Below, one piece after another: positions 37,546 through 47,232 of a DNA stretch of 64,000 nt. Source of the DNA: Kitasatospora cheerisanensis KCTC 2395 (lineage in GTDB: Bacteria; Actinomycetota; Actinomycetes; Streptomycetales; Streptomycetaceae). Position 1 is the stretch's first letter; each line of letters begins with the position of its first letter. Both the position numbers and the translations under genes were made by a program. The DNA lies in the NCBI RefSeq assembly GCF_000696185.1, contig NZ_KK853997.1:2381462-2445461 (forward strand), in the 5' to 3' direction. Under the pieces are notes generated by a model. It searched no databases, was not told the DNA's origin, and saw nothing but the letters and a program-made list of their open reading frames with translations.

Positions 37546-39900
37546 TCAGCTGGTCTGGACGGCGGTGTCGTCGACCACGAAGGACGTCTGGAGCGACGAG
37601 TCCTCGACGGCGTTGAACTTCACCGTCACCGACTGGCCGGCGTAGGCCGACAGGTCGATGGTCTTCTGGACGTAGCCGGTGTTCTTGTCGAGGTTCGAGT
37701 ACGTGGCGACCGAGGTGCCGTTGACGGTCACGGTCAGCTTGTCGTACGCGGTGGAGGTGGTGGTCTCGGCGGTGTCGATGTGCAGCCAGAAGCTCAGCGA
37801 CGCCTTGCAGCCGGCCGGGATGGTGACGGTCTGCGAGATGCTGTCGGTGTGGGCGGAGCCGTAGCCGTCCATCCACGCCTTCCAGGAACCGCTGTGCGCG
37901 GCCTGCGAGGTGGAGTTGTCGACCACGCCGCTGGTGGTGGTCCAGGGGCTGGCGGTGCCGGTCTCGAAGCCGGGGTTGCCGAGCAGCTGCGCCGGGGTGC
38001 AGGTGCCGCCGCCGCCCGAGGTGACGGTCCAGGTGAAGGACGCGGTGCCGGTCTTGGCGGCGGAGTCCTTCGCGGTGACCGTGACGTTGTAGGTGCCGGC
38101 CGCGGTGGCGGTGCCGGTGATCACGCCGGTCGAGGAGTTGATGCTCAGGCCGGTCGGCAGGCCGGTGGCGGTGTAGGTCAGCGGCGCGGTGCCGCCGGTG
38201 GCCTTGATCGCCAGGTTGACCGAGGCGTTCAGCGCGGTCGACTGGTTGCCGGGGCTGGTCACGGTCGGGCCGCCGGTGCTGGGCACCGAGCCGACGTTGA
38301 CGGCCGCCCAGGCGGTCGCGGTGGCGTTGTACTCGGCCGAGTTGGCGCCGTACAGGTCGGTCGCGGCGGACAGCATGCCGGCCCGGGCGTTGGCGTAGTT
38401 GGTGGTGGAGGTCCAGTACGTGGTCAGCGCCCGGTACCAGATGGCGGCGGCCTTGTCGTGGCCGATGCCGGTGACCGAGATGTTGTTGTAGGTCGGCGAG
38501 TTGTAGCTGACGCCGTTGATCACCTTGGCGCCGCTGCCCTCGGACAGCAGGTAGAAGGCGTGGTTGCCGACGCCGGACGAGTAGTGGACGTCCTTGTTGC
38601 CGACCGTGGAGGACCAGTAGTCGGCGGACGAGCCGTCCTTGGAGGGCTGGTCCATGTAGCGCAGCGGCGTGCCGTTGCCGTTGATGTCGATCAGCTCGCC
38701 GACCAGGTAGTCCGGGTTGTCCTTGGCCAGGTTCGCGTAGAACTCGACCATGTTGCCGAACACGTCCGAGGTGGACTCGTTCAGGCCGCCGGACTCGCCC
38801 GAGTAGTTCAGGTTGGCGGTGTTGGAGGTGACGCCGTGCGTCATCTCGTGGCCCGCGACGTCGAGTTCGGTCAGCGGGTGGGTGTTGCCCGAGCCGTCGC
38901 CGTAGGTCATGCAGAAGCAGCTGTCGTCCCAGAAGGCGTTGACGTAGTTGCTGCCGTAGTGGACCCGGCTGTAGGCGCCGGCGCCGTCGTTGCGGATGCC
39001 GTTGCGGCCGAAGGTGTTCTTGTAGTAGTCCCAGGTCATCGACACGCCGAAGTGGGCGTCGACGGCGGCGGACTCCTTGTTGGAGGCGGTGCCGTCGCCC
39101 CAGGTGTCGGTGGACTTGGTGAACAGGGTGCCGTTGCCGCTGGTCCCGTTGTTCAGGTTGGTGGTGTACATGTTGCCGCGGGTCGGGTCCTTCATCTGGT
39201 ACGTCGACCCGGACAGCGAGGTGCCGATGGTGACGTTGCCGACGAAGACGCCGGTGCCGGTGCCGGTCTCGATGCCTTCCCACTTCTGGATGACGTCGCC
39301 GGTGGTGGCGTCGGTCACCACGTGCAGCTTGCTCGGGGTGCCGTCCTTCTGGACGCCGGCGACGACGGTCTCCCACGCCAGGCGCGGGTTGTTGTCGGCG
39401 GCCCAGACGACCAGGCGGGGCGCGGTCTCGACCGAGGCGTTCGACTCGGCGGCCAGCGCGGTGGCCTGGCCCTTGGCGGCGGCCAGCTTCGGGGTGGTGG
39501 AGAGGCCGTTCAGCGACGCGGTGGAGGCCCGGTCGACGCCCTTGGTGGAGCCGTTGGCGGCCTGGTGGACCACCATGTCGCCACCGAGGACGGGGAGTCC
39601 GTTGTAGGTGCGCTCGTAGCGGAGGTGCTGGGTGCCGTCCGCGTCCTTGGACGCGTCCTTGACCACCAGCTTCTCGGCGGAGCCCAGGCCCAGGTTCTGG
39701 GCGACCTGGGCGGAGCGGTTGCCCGCGTCCGCGATCAGCTGGGCGCGCCCGGCGGCGGCCTGCTGGTCGGCGACCTGCGCCGTCGCGGACGGGCCGGCGG
39801 GGGCGGCCTGGGCCACCGCCACCGGGATCGCGGTCACCAGCATGGCGGTGGTGGCCGCGAGAGCGGCCATGCTCACGCGGGCATGCGTGTAGCGAGACAT
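37546..39900 (-). CDS. Secreted M4 (thermolysin-like) metallopeptidase with C-terminal accessory domains
   Basis: 784 residues. Signal peptide (ATTAMLVTAIPVAVAQAAPA), FTP/PepSY-like propeptide (YERTYNGLPVLGGDMVVHQA; AWETVVAG), catalytic M4 domain with zinc motif HEMTH and third ligand Glu in GLNESTSD, and an M4 C-terminal helical domain (GIGHDKAAAIWYRALTTYW). After the protease come a putative Ig-like (He_PIG) domain (TGLPTGLSINSSTGVITG) and a jelly-roll-like domain (LLGNPGFETGTASPW) at the C-terminus, which may bind carbohydrate or substrate. ATG 39900 follows AAAGGAG. The leader is about 250 bases long. Confidence 0.93.
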   Translation of the reverse strand: MSRYTHARVSMAALAATTAMLVTAIPVAVAQAAPAGPSATAQVADQQAAAGRAQLIADAGNRSAQVAQNLGLGSAEKLVVKDASKDADGTQHLRYERTYNGLPVLGGDMVVHQAANGSTKGVDRASTASLNGLSTTPKLAAAKGQATALAAESNASVETAPRLVVWAADNNPRLAWETVVAGVQKDGTPSKLHVVTDATTGDVIQKWEGIETGTGTGVFVGNVTIGTSLSGSTYQMKDPTRGNMYTTNLNNGTSGNGTLFTKSTDTWGDGTASNKESAAVDAHFGVSMTWDYYKNTFGRNGIRNDGAGAYSRVHYGSNYVNAFWDDSCFCMTYGDGSGNTHPLTELDVAGHEMTHGVTSNTANLNYSGESGGLNESTSDVFGNMVEFYANLAKDNPDYLVGELIDINGNGTPLRYMDQPSKDGSSADYWSSTVGNKDVHYSSGVGNHAFYLLSEGSGAKVINGVSYNSPTYNNISVTGIGHDKAAAIWYRALTTYWTSTTNYANARAGMLSAATDLYGANSAEYNATATAWAAVNVGSVPSTGGPTVTSPGNQSTALNASVNLAIKATGGTAPLTYTATGLPTGLSINSSTGVITGTATAAGTYNVTVTAKDSAAKTGTASFTWTVTSGGGGTCTPAQLLGNPGFETGTASPWTTTSGVVDNSTSQAAHSGSWKAWMDGYGSAHTDSISQTVTIPAGCKASLSFWLHIDTAETTTSTAYDKLTVTVNGTSVATYSNLDKNTGYVQKTIDLSAYAGQSVTVKFNAVEDSSLQTSFVVDDTAVQTS

Positions 39901-40152
39901 ACAGAGACTCCTTTACCGACCGTCGCGGGGTCACGAGCGGTGGAGAGAATCTGGCCGCGGTTGCGGCGCAGCGGGGGCCCCAGCCGCCGGTCGCGGCGCG
40001 GGGTGCGGTGCATTGGCGCGGAACTGGGCTGCGGGGTGCCGGTGGCCTGGGGAGGGCTCCACCGGCTGTGAGTGGGGCTACCTGTCTTCGCAGCGAGGGG
40101 AATCGTGGCAGCAAACACCCCGTGAATGACAGATGCATGCCACGGATTGACT

Positions 40153-40189
40153 CATTTATGACCGCCCTACAAGACCGTCAAGGGCGGTC
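40153..40189 (-). promoter_or_regulatory. M4 peptidase promoter with internal inverted repeat
   Basis: On the minus strand TTGACG (40181-40176) and TAAATG (40158-40153) are 17 bases apart. GACCGCCCT (40160-40168) and AGGGCGGTC (40181-40189) form a perfect 9-base inverted repeat covering the spacer and -35 box, so a bound regulator would block polymerase. The 416-base gap 39901-40316 otherwise holds the leader and the pulA terminator. Confidence 0.7.
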
Positions 40190-40270
40190 CATGGTCCGGC
40201 ATTTGGGACGGTGTCGGGAAGGGCCCGACCCGCGGCCGGACCCGACCGATGCTTTTCGGCCATCCCGGCA

Positions 40271-40298
40271 AGGGGCCCCACCCGGAGGTGAGACCCCT
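40271..40298 (-). terminator. Hairpin after pulA
   Basis: AGGGGCCCCACC and GGTGAGACCCCT pair at 10 of 12 positions around CGGA, 19 bases past the pulA stop. Confidence 0.55.
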
Positions 40299-40316
40299 GT
40301 TACCGGCGGGGAACCA

Positions 40317-43300
40317 TTACTTCTGGACGAACACCGCGACCGTCCGGCCCGGCACCGTGAAGGTGCCCGAGGCCGGGTCGAAGGCTGCCTGCCGGACCAC
40401 CGGGTCGGCGCCCGCGGCCTGCACCCGGTGCAGCGCCTGCGCGGTGCCGCGCAGGCCCGCCACGGTCTGGGTCTGCGCGGTCGGGGTGGCGTTGAAGACC
40501 ACCGTGAGGCCCTTCTCCGCGCCCTTCAGGCCGGTGCCGTCCAGGTGCATGGTGATCACGCCCGGGTTCTCCCCCGCGGTGCCGGACAGCGGGAACGACA
40601 GCCGGCGCTGCACCTCCGCGGCGCTCGACAGCGAGAACAGCGGCGAGGACTGACGGATCTTCAGGAACTGCTGGTAGATCGCCGTACTGGCGCCCGTCTC
40701 GTTGCAGCCCATCCGCAGCTTCGGGTCGGCCAGCAGTTGCTTGCTGCGGTCCCACATCGCCTGGTTGTCGGCCGCCATCGGCAGGCCGCGGCCCCAGCCG
40801 TTGCCCTGCGCGCAGTCCCAGGAGATCGCGTTGAACCAGTCGCCGGAGTCGAAGGAGTTGGCGTCCAGCGACTTCGAGCGCAGCAGGTCGCTGCCGGCCT
40901 GCGCGAAGCCCGGGCCCTGGGAGAGCGCGGTCAGCGACAGGCCGAGCGCCTGCATCCGGGCCCGGTCGGCGGGCGAGGTGCCCTGCGGCAGCTTGAACGC
41001 CAGCGCGTCGTACAGGTCGGCGTTGTCGTGCGCGTCCAGGTACTCCACCGCCTCGCCGGGGTTCGCCGCGTAGCCGGTCGGGGCGCCGTTGTAGTCGACT
41101 CCCTTGCCGGTGACGGGCTTTCCGGCGGAGTCGGTGAACGCGTAGCCGGCCAGGTTGCCGGTCAGGCCGACCTTGATCTGGTCCATCTGGTGCAGCAGCC
41201 GGGCCTTCTGCTCCTCCGGGGTGCCGTTGTCCGCCGAGCCGTTCGGGTCGGTGTACAGGCCGGACGCGAAGCCCTGCTGCGGGGCCGAGGACAGCATGAA
41301 GTTGCCGCCGCGGCCGGCGTCCCGGATCCGGTCGTTGAAGGTGGCGATGCCGGTCCCGGCCATGTTGACCTGGGTGGCCTGGACGAACCGGGAGTCGTTG
41401 GCGACGGTGCCGAAGTTCCAGCCCTCGCCGTACAGGAAGACGTTCTTCCCGTCGACGCCGTCCTTCTGCGGGGTGAGCCCGGCCAGCGCGGACTGCACGT
41501 CCAGCATGGTCGACTTCGGGTCCAGGCCCATCAGGTCGAAGCGGAAGCCGTCCACCCGGTACTGCTTGGCCCAGGTGAGCACCGAGTCGACCACCAGCTT
41601 GTTCATCATGGCGTGCTCGGGCGCGGTGTCGGCGCAGCAGGAGTCGGTGGTGACCTTGCCGCTGTCGCTGAGGCGCTGGTAGTAGCCGGGGACGACCTTG
41701 TCGAGCACCGAGTGCTCGTCCTGCCCGGCCGCCGCGGTGTGGTTGTACACCACGTCGAGCACCACCCGCAGGCCGGCGTCGTGCATCGCCTGCACCATCT
41801 CGCGGAACTGCACGGTCCGCGCCGTGCCGTTCGGGTCCGTCGCGTACGAGCCCTCGGGCACGGTGTAGTGCAGCGGGTCGTAGCCCCAGTTGTAGGCGTC
41901 GTCGGCCTGCACGGCCGCCACGCACTCCTGCTGCTTGTCCGAGGCGGCGGGCAGCGCGGCCAGGTCGCAGGCGGGGAGCTTCTGCTCGGCCCGGTTCTCC
42001 CGGATGGTGGCGATGTCGAAGGTCGGCAGCAGGTGAACGGTCGTCACCCCGGCCGCGGCGAGCTCCTTCAGGTGCTGCATGCCCGCGGACTTCGACTGCG
42101 TGAACGCCAGGTAGGTGCCGCGCTCGTCGGCCGGCACGGTGCTGTCGGCGGCCGAGAAGTCCCGCACGTGCAGCTCCTGGATCTGCTGCTTCACGGCCGG
42201 GATCGCCGCCGGGCTGCGGTGCTGGTCCCAGCCCTTGGGCTTGGTGGCCGGGGCCGACAGGTCGGCGACCAGGCTGCGCTTCGAGTCGGCGGCCAGCGCC
42301 GTCGAGTACGGGTCCGTGACGGTGTTGACGACCACCTTCTGGACGCTCGGCGCCCACACCGTGACCTGGTACAGGTAGTACTTTCCGTCGAGTTCCTTGG
42401 CGTCCTTGGTCAGCGACCAGACGCCCGACGCCTCGTCGCGCTTCAGCGGCACGGTCCTCGGGGTGCCGCCGCTCGCCCGGTCGAACAGCTGGACGGCGAC
42501 CTCGGTCGCGGTCGGCGCCCACAGCGACAGCGTCACCGTGCGGTTGCGGCCGTTGCCCCGGCCCGGGCCGGTGTACACCGGACCGAGCTGGGCCTTGGCG
42601 GCGCGGCCCGCGTACAGGTCGTCCAGCACGCCGGGGATCTGCACGCCGGTGGCGGCGAGCGCCGCGCCGTTCGGCAGGTGCTCGGCGAACAGCAGCTGGC
42701 CGCGCAGCGCGTCGGTGATCCGGCCGGCGTCGCGCGGGTCGACGGTGAACGCCCGGTAGCCCGCCAGGTGCGGGAACTTCGCCTTCTGGGCGTCCGTCAG
42801 GCCGGCCGCCGGGGTGAGCCGGATCCAGTGGCCGGGCTTGGACAGCACGCCCTGCTCGACGGTGATGCCGCCCTGCGGGTCGTAGATCAGCTGGGCGCTG
42901 GTGCCGCCCTTCAGCTGGGCGTCCGCCGCACCGTAGCCGGCCGGCACCACGACGGTCCGCGCGTCGATCCACTGGGCCTTCGCGGAGCCCGGGTCGAGCT
43001 GCGAGGAGGCGCCGGCGGTCTGCGGCAGCAGGTAGCCCTCCTGGCCGCCGACGATCCACACCTCGCGGCCGGAAGTGGCGAAGTTCAGCGACTGGTCCTG
43101 CGGCAGGTCCTTGTCGTTGCCGTTGTGGATGATGTAGCTGAGGCTGGTCGCGCCCGCCGCCAGCGGCACCTCGAAGACCGCGCCGAACGCGTCCTTGCGG
43201 GCCGGCATCAGCGGGTTGCCCCAGTCGGTCGGGGTGGCCGCGCCGGTCCAGTCGTGCAGGCCCCAGCCGTCGTAGTCGCCGTCGGCCCGCCGGTAGTGGA

Positions 43301-45848
43301 TGACGGCCTTGCCCTCCGGCACCGGCTGCGCCCCGTCCGGGTTCGCGGTGCGGACGGTCGGGTCGCCCTCCTTGACCCACACCTCGCCGGTGGCGGAGAC
43401 GTCGATGTGCCGGTCCTGCTCGACGTCCTTGGTGCCGTTCTTCTCCACCACGAACCCGACGTCGGACGCCCCGCTCTTCAGCTTCACGTACGCGAACGCG
43501 CCGTACGCGTCCCGCCCGACGAAGCCGTGCCCGTCCGGCCAGGTGGTGCCTTCGCCGTCGGCGATGTCGCCCCAGGTGTACAGGTTCCAGCCGTCGTAGT
43601 TCCCGTCCTGCCGCTGGTAGTGCACCACGGCGTACGGCCGGGTCACGGCGCTCGGCGCGGGCGCCGGCGGCTGCTGGCCGGTGGTGAACCGGCCTTCGGC
43701 GGAGGCGAGCCGGCCCGCCGAGTCCTGCACCACGGCCTTGAACCGCACCACCGTGCCGGGCGCCACCCCGTCCAGGTTCCGGGTGACCCGGTACACCCCG
43801 TTGTCGGCGGTGCCGAGGGTCTGCCACGGCCCGTTGCCCACCTGCGCGGCGAAGGTGACGCGGTCGAAGCCGCCGCCGGGCACGGTCGCGCCGAGCGCCA
43901 CCGTCCCGTACGAGCCGTCGGCCGGGGCGTTCACCGTGATCGACGGACCGTCAGCGGGCTTGGCCAGCTTGTGCTTCGCCTTCAGCACCAGCGAGGACAT
44001 CGCCGGGACGGTGACCGTCGCCCTGCCGTCCGCGCCGCTGCTCACCTTCCCCTGGAACCCGTACAGGCCGTCGAAGTCCATGCCCGCCGAGAAGGTGTCC
44101 AGCGTGACGGTCTTCGCCTCGGCCGCGTTGTTCACCGCCACCAGGTACTCGACCTGCTCCTTGGCGTCGATCCGGGAGAACGCGTACACGCCCGGCCCGT
44201 CCGCCGCGTACCGCTCCACCTGCGCGCCGTCCGCGAGCGCCGGGTTGTCCTTGCGCAGCTTCGCCAGCCCGGCGATGCCCCGGTACAGCTCACCGTCCTT
44301 GCCGTACCGGTCCTGCGAGCCGGGCGTCCCGCCGATCACCGCGTCGCTGTTGTACGACGGGGTCTTCGAGGCGAACATGTCCTGCCGGGCGTCCTTGTCG
44401 CCGCCCGCGCCGGTGAAGCCCTGCTCGTCGCCGTAGTAGACCACCGGCTGACCGCGCGTCAGGAACTGCAGCTCGCCGGCCAGCCGGTCCTTCTTCAGCA
44501 GCAGCTCGCCGGACGCCCCCGGGTTGTCGCTCTGCAGGAACGACCCGAACCGGCCCATGTCGTGGTTGCCGAGGAAGGTCGGCAGCTCGTACGCGTCGGT
44601 GTCCGCCGTCGTGTACCGGTAGTCCTGCGCGTACAGCTCGCTCAGCGCCTTCGCCGAGCCGTTCTGCGACACGTACTTGCGGGCCGCCTCCTGGAACGCG
44701 AAGTCCAGCGTCGCCTGCAGCTTGCCCTCGGTGACGTACGGGGAGGTCACCGCCGGGTCGCCCGAGTACACCTCGCCGAACATGAAGAACTTCTTGTTGC
44801 CCTGCTGCGCCGCGAACTGCTTCAGGGCCGGCGCCCACTGCTCCCAGAACGCCAGGTTCACGTGCTTGACGGTGTCGATCCGGAAGCCGTCCACCCCGGT
44901 CTCGGCCACCCACTGCTGGTAGATCTTCTCCATCCCCGCGACGACCTTCGGGTTCTGGGTGTCCAGGTCGTCCAGCCCGGAGAAGTCGCCCTCGGTCGCG
45001 GACTCGCCGACGAAGGTCGAGTTGCCCCGGTTGTGGTACAGCGACGGGTCGTTCAGCCAGGACGGCGTCTTCGCGTTCGCGTCCGCCGGGGTGCGCAGCA
45101 CCGGGGAATAGGGGAAGGAGTCCTTCGAGATGCTCGGCCACTGCGCCCGGGCGTCGGCGACCGCCGTCTCGTCCACCGGGTTCCCGTCCGCGTCGAGCGT
45201 CGGGTACGCGCCCGCCGACCGGTAGTCGTAGGAGCCCTCCGCGTAGTCGATGACGTCCGCGGTGTGGTTGGTGATGACGTCGAAGAAGACCTTGATGCCG
45301 CGCTTGTGCGCCTTGTCGATCAGCTCCTTGAGCTGCGCGTTGGTGCCGAAGTGCGGGTCGACCTGGGTGAAGTCGGTGATCCAGTAGCCGTGGTAGCCCG
45401 CCGAGGCGTCCGCCCCCGCGCCCTGCACCGGCTTGTTCTTGAAGATCGGCGCCATCCAGATCGCGGTGGTGCCGAGGTCCTGGATGTAGTCGAGCCGGTC
45501 GATCAGGCCCTTCAGGTCGCCGCCGTGGTAGAAGCCCTTGTCGGCCGGGTCGAGGCCGTTGTCCATCCGGCCGCCGGTGATGCCGCCGGTGTCGTTGCCG
45601 GTGCTGCCGTTGGCGAACCGGTCCGGCAGCACGAAGTAGAACTGCTCCCGGGTCAGGTCGTGCCGGGCCGCGGTCGCCGCCAGCGCCGCGTCCGACGGCG
45701 GGGCCGGCGGGGCGGGCGCCGCGGCCGACGCCAGCGGCACGGCGCCCAGGGTGGCGGCGATCAGCGAGGCCGCCACCAGGACGGAAGCCCGTCCGGGACG
45801 GCGGTACGGGGTCGTGCGGCGCGGGGAACGGGACTGGGCATCGGCCAC
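40317..45848 (-). CDS. pulA: Secreted amylopullulanase: GH13 alpha-amylase fused to GH13 pullulanase
   Basis: 1843 residues with two complete GH13 catalytic units. Signal peptide to about residue 43 (VPLASAAA). Unit 1 (about 65-640): DVITNHTADV, DGFRIDTVKHVN, FMFGEVYSGD, FLGNHDMGRF. Then two CBM41/PUD-type modules (YAVVHYQRQDGNYDGWNLY and AVIHYRRADGDYDGWGLH). Unit 2 is a type I pullulanase: YNWGYDPLHYTVPEGSY, DVVYNHTAAAG, GFRFDLMGLDP, FLYGEGWNFG, DAHDNADLYD. It would cut both alpha-1,4 and alpha-1,6 bonds of starch outside the cell. The GTG start at 45848 follows GGGAGAG. Confidence 0.95.
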   Translation of the reverse strand: MADAQSRSPRRTTPYRRPGRASVLVAASLIAATLGAVPLASAAAPAPPAPPSDAALAATAARHDLTREQFYFVLPDRFANGSTGNDTGGITGGRMDNGLDPADKGFYHGGDLKGLIDRLDYIQDLGTTAIWMAPIFKNKPVQGAGADASAGYHGYWITDFTQVDPHFGTNAQLKELIDKAHKRGIKVFFDVITNHTADVIDYAEGSYDYRSAGAYPTLDADGNPVDETAVADARAQWPSISKDSFPYSPVLRTPADANAKTPSWLNDPSLYHNRGNSTFVGESATEGDFSGLDDLDTQNPKVVAGMEKIYQQWVAETGVDGFRIDTVKHVNLAFWEQWAPALKQFAAQQGNKKFFMFGEVYSGDPAVTSPYVTEGKLQATLDFAFQEAARKYVSQNGSAKALSELYAQDYRYTTADTDAYELPTFLGNHDMGRFGSFLQSDNPGASGELLLKKDRLAGELQFLTRGQPVVYYGDEQGFTGAGGDKDARQDMFASKTPSYNSDAVIGGTPGSQDRYGKDGELYRGIAGLAKLRKDNPALADGAQVERYAADGPGVYAFSRIDAKEQVEYLVAVNNAAEAKTVTLDTFSAGMDFDGLYGFQGKVSSGADGRATVTVPAMSSLVLKAKHKLAKPADGPSITVNAPADGSYGTVALGATVPGGGFDRVTFAAQVGNGPWQTLGTADNGVYRVTRNLDGVAPGTVVRFKAVVQDSAGRLASAEGRFTTGQQPPAPAPSAVTRPYAVVHYQRQDGNYDGWNLYTWGDIADGEGTTWPDGHGFVGRDAYGAFAYVKLKSGASDVGFVVEKNGTKDVEQDRHIDVSATGEVWVKEGDPTVRTANPDGAQPVPEGKAVIHYRRADGDYDGWGLHDWTGAATPTDWGNPLMPARKDAFGAVFEVPLAAGATSLSYIIHNGNDKDLPQDQSLNFATSGREVWIVGGQEGYLLPQTAGASSQLDPGSAKAQWIDARTVVVPAGYGAADAQLKGGTSAQLIYDPQGGITVEQGVLSKPGHWIRLTPAAGLTDAQKAKFPHLAGYRAFTVDPRDAGRITDALRGQLLFAEHLPNGAALAATGVQIPGVLDDLYAGRAAKAQLGPVYTGPGRGNGRNRTVTLSLWAPTATEVAVQLFDRASGGTPRTVPLKRDEASGVWSLTKDAKELDGKYYLYQVTVWAPSVQKVVVNTVTDPYSTALAADSKRSLVADLSAPATKPKGWDQHRSPAAIPAVKQQIQELHVRDFSAADSTVPADERGTYLAFTQSKSAGMQHLKELAAAGVTTVHLLPTFDIATIRENRAEQKLPACDLAALPAASDKQQECVAAVQADDAYNWGYDPLHYTVPEGSYATDPNGTARTVQFREMVQAMHDAGLRVVLDVVYNHTAAAGQDEHSVLDKVVPGYYQRLSDSGKVTTDSCCADTAPEHAMMNKLVVDSVLTWAKQYRVDGFRFDLMGLDPKSTMLDVQSALAGLTPQKDGVDGKNVFLYGEGWNFGTVANDSRFVQATQVNMAGTGIATFNDRIRDAGRGGNFMLSSAPQQGFASGLYTDPNGSADNGTPEEQKARLLHQMDQIKVGLTGNLAGYAFTDSAGKPVTGKGVDYNGAPTGYAANPGEAVEYLDAHDNADLYDALAFKLPQGTSPADRARMQALGLSLTALSQGPGFAQAGSDLLRSKSLDANSFDSGDWFNAISWDCAQGNGWGRGLPMAADNQAMWDRSKQLLADPKLRMGCNETGASTAIYQQFLKIRQSSPLFSLSSAAEVQRRLSFPLSGTAGENPGVITMHLDGTGLKGAEKGLTVVFNATPTAQTQTVAGLRGTAQALHRVQAAGADPVVRQAAFDPASGTFTVPGRTVAVFVQK

Positions 45849-45904
45849 GGCGGGGCTCTCCCTAGGGGCGCTCGGGCAGGGTGGGTGGCGTGGAACCTAG
45901 CGCT

Positions 45905-45924
45905 CTGCAAGATGTTTCAGCAAG
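45905..45924 (-). promoter_or_regulatory. MalR-type motif upstream of pulA
   Basis: On the minus strand CTTGCTG (45924-45918) and CTTGCAG (45911-45905) are spaced 13 bases apart, matching the repeats before the alpha-amylase gene. Position 57-76 bases before the start suits repression of pulA. Confidence 0.6.
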
Positions 45925-46045
45925 ATGCGAAAGGCGTTCCGGCCGTGAGTCATATCGAGTCGTGACCTGAGCCCGCCCCGCGGCCCCCCAGGGGTCCGGG
46001 CACGAACCACACCCCGGTTCGACCCCCGGTAACCCGCGCGCCACA

Positions 46046-47116
46046 ATGGACCGCATGCGCCTCGAAAACCGATCGACCCCTACCCCCGTAGGGGGACAGT
46101 CGGTGAAGAATCCCCAACCAGAGGATGAGCAAGCGACCACACCTCGTCTGGCAGACTTCTCGTCCATGGGGGAACCGACCGAGATCCACGCAGCCGACGC
46201 CGAACGCGCCGAGCGGGGCGCGCGCGACGGTTCCGACCCGGGCACGGACCACACCGCCCGCACGCCCGGCGGAGCCACCCGCGTCGCCCAGACGCCCACC
46301 GCCGCCCTCCGCGGCCGCCTCCGCGAACAGCGGCGCACCCCGCGCCGCCCGCGGCTGCTCTTCGAACTCGCCCTGATCGGCATCAGCTACTGGCTGTACT
46401 CGCTGGTCCGCAACGCCGTTCCCGAACAGGCCGCGATAGCGCAGAAGCACTCCAGCTGGGTCTGGGACCTCGAACACACCCTCGGCATCGCCGTCGAGCG
46501 CTCGATCAACCACGGCGTGAACTCGGTGACCTGGCTGATCGTCGGGATGAACTACTACTACGCCACCCTGCACTTCATCATCACCATCGGCGTGCTGGTC
46601 TGGCTCTACCGCTCCCACCCCGGCCGCTACGCCGCCACCCGCACCGTGCTGTTCATCACCACCGGCATCGCCCTGGTCGGCTTCTACTTCTTCCCGCTGG
46701 CCCCGCCCCGGCTGATGACCGACGGCGGCTTCATCGACACCGTCAAGGTCCACGACACCTGGGGTTCGATGGCCTCCGGCGCCGGCGCGCACGTCTCCAA
46801 CCAGTTCGCCGCGATGCCCTCCATGCACATCGGCTGGTCGATGTGGTGCGGCCTCACCATCTTCTTCCTGGCCCGCCGCACCTGGGTCCGCGTGCTCGGC
46901 CTCGCCTACCCCCTGGTCACCCTCAGCGTGATCGTCTCCACCGCCAACCACTTCTGGCTGGACGCCGTCGGCGGCGAGATCTGCCTGCTGGTCGGCTTCC
47001 TCGCCGCCCGCGTGATCTACCACAACTGGGTCTACCGCCTCCCCCGCCGACCGGACGACCCCGCCGAGCAGGCCCTGACGGTCCCGGTCTCCTGGGACAC
47101 CAAGGTCTCGGCGTAG
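46046..47116 (+). CDS. PAP2-superfamily membrane phosphatase (Aur1-like)
   Basis: About 356 residues. A 100-residue charged, disordered N-terminus precedes five to six membrane helices. PAP2 motifs: PLAPPRLM (C1 region), MPSMHIGWSMW (C2, His) and STANHFWLDAVGGE (C3, His/Asp). The layout resembles the inositol-phosphorylceramide-synthase-like (Aur1/DUF2206-type) branch, suggesting a lipid phosphate transfer role at the membrane. ATGs at 46046 and 46055 are both possible; neither has a clear ribosome site, so a leaderless transcript is possible. Divergent from pulA and convergent with glnE. Confidence 0.85.
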   Translation: MDRMRLENRSTPTPVGGQSVKNPQPEDEQATTPRLADFSSMGEPTEIHAADAERAERGARDGSDPGTDHTARTPGGATRVAQTPTAALRGRLREQRRTPRRPRLLFELALIGISYWLYSLVRNAVPEQAAIAQKHSSWVWDLEHTLGIAVERSINHGVNSVTWLIVGMNYYYATLHFIITIGVLVWLYRSHPGRYAATRTVLFITTGIALVGFYFFPLAPPRLMTDGGFIDTVKVHDTWGSMASGAGAHVSNQFAAMPSMHIGWSMWCGLTIFFLARRTWVRVLGLAYPLVTLSVIVSTANHFWLDAVGGEICLLVGFLAARVIYHNWVYRLPRRPDDPAEQALTVPVSWDTKVSA

Positions 47117-47232
47117 CGAAGGCGGAGCACCGGACCGGGGCGCGAGGGACTGCGCGAGGCGGAAGGCACCCACCCGCAAGACCGCGCCCCGGGCAGTGAC
47201 GTGCACGTGATCCCGACCTTCCGGCTCCGTCC

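Noticed and set aside
39873..40118. Small open frame in the M4 protease leader running into its start
   Set aside because: Arg/Pro-rich low-complexity translation, no ribosome site before its internal ATG, and it overlaps the real gene in another frame.
40008..45965. A 1985-codon open frame on the plus strand opposite the amylopullulanase
   Set aside because: In GC-rich codon usage the antisense frame of a long gene stays open; its translation is low-complexity Arg/Gly/Val with no domain, while the minus strand encodes clear GH13 motifs.
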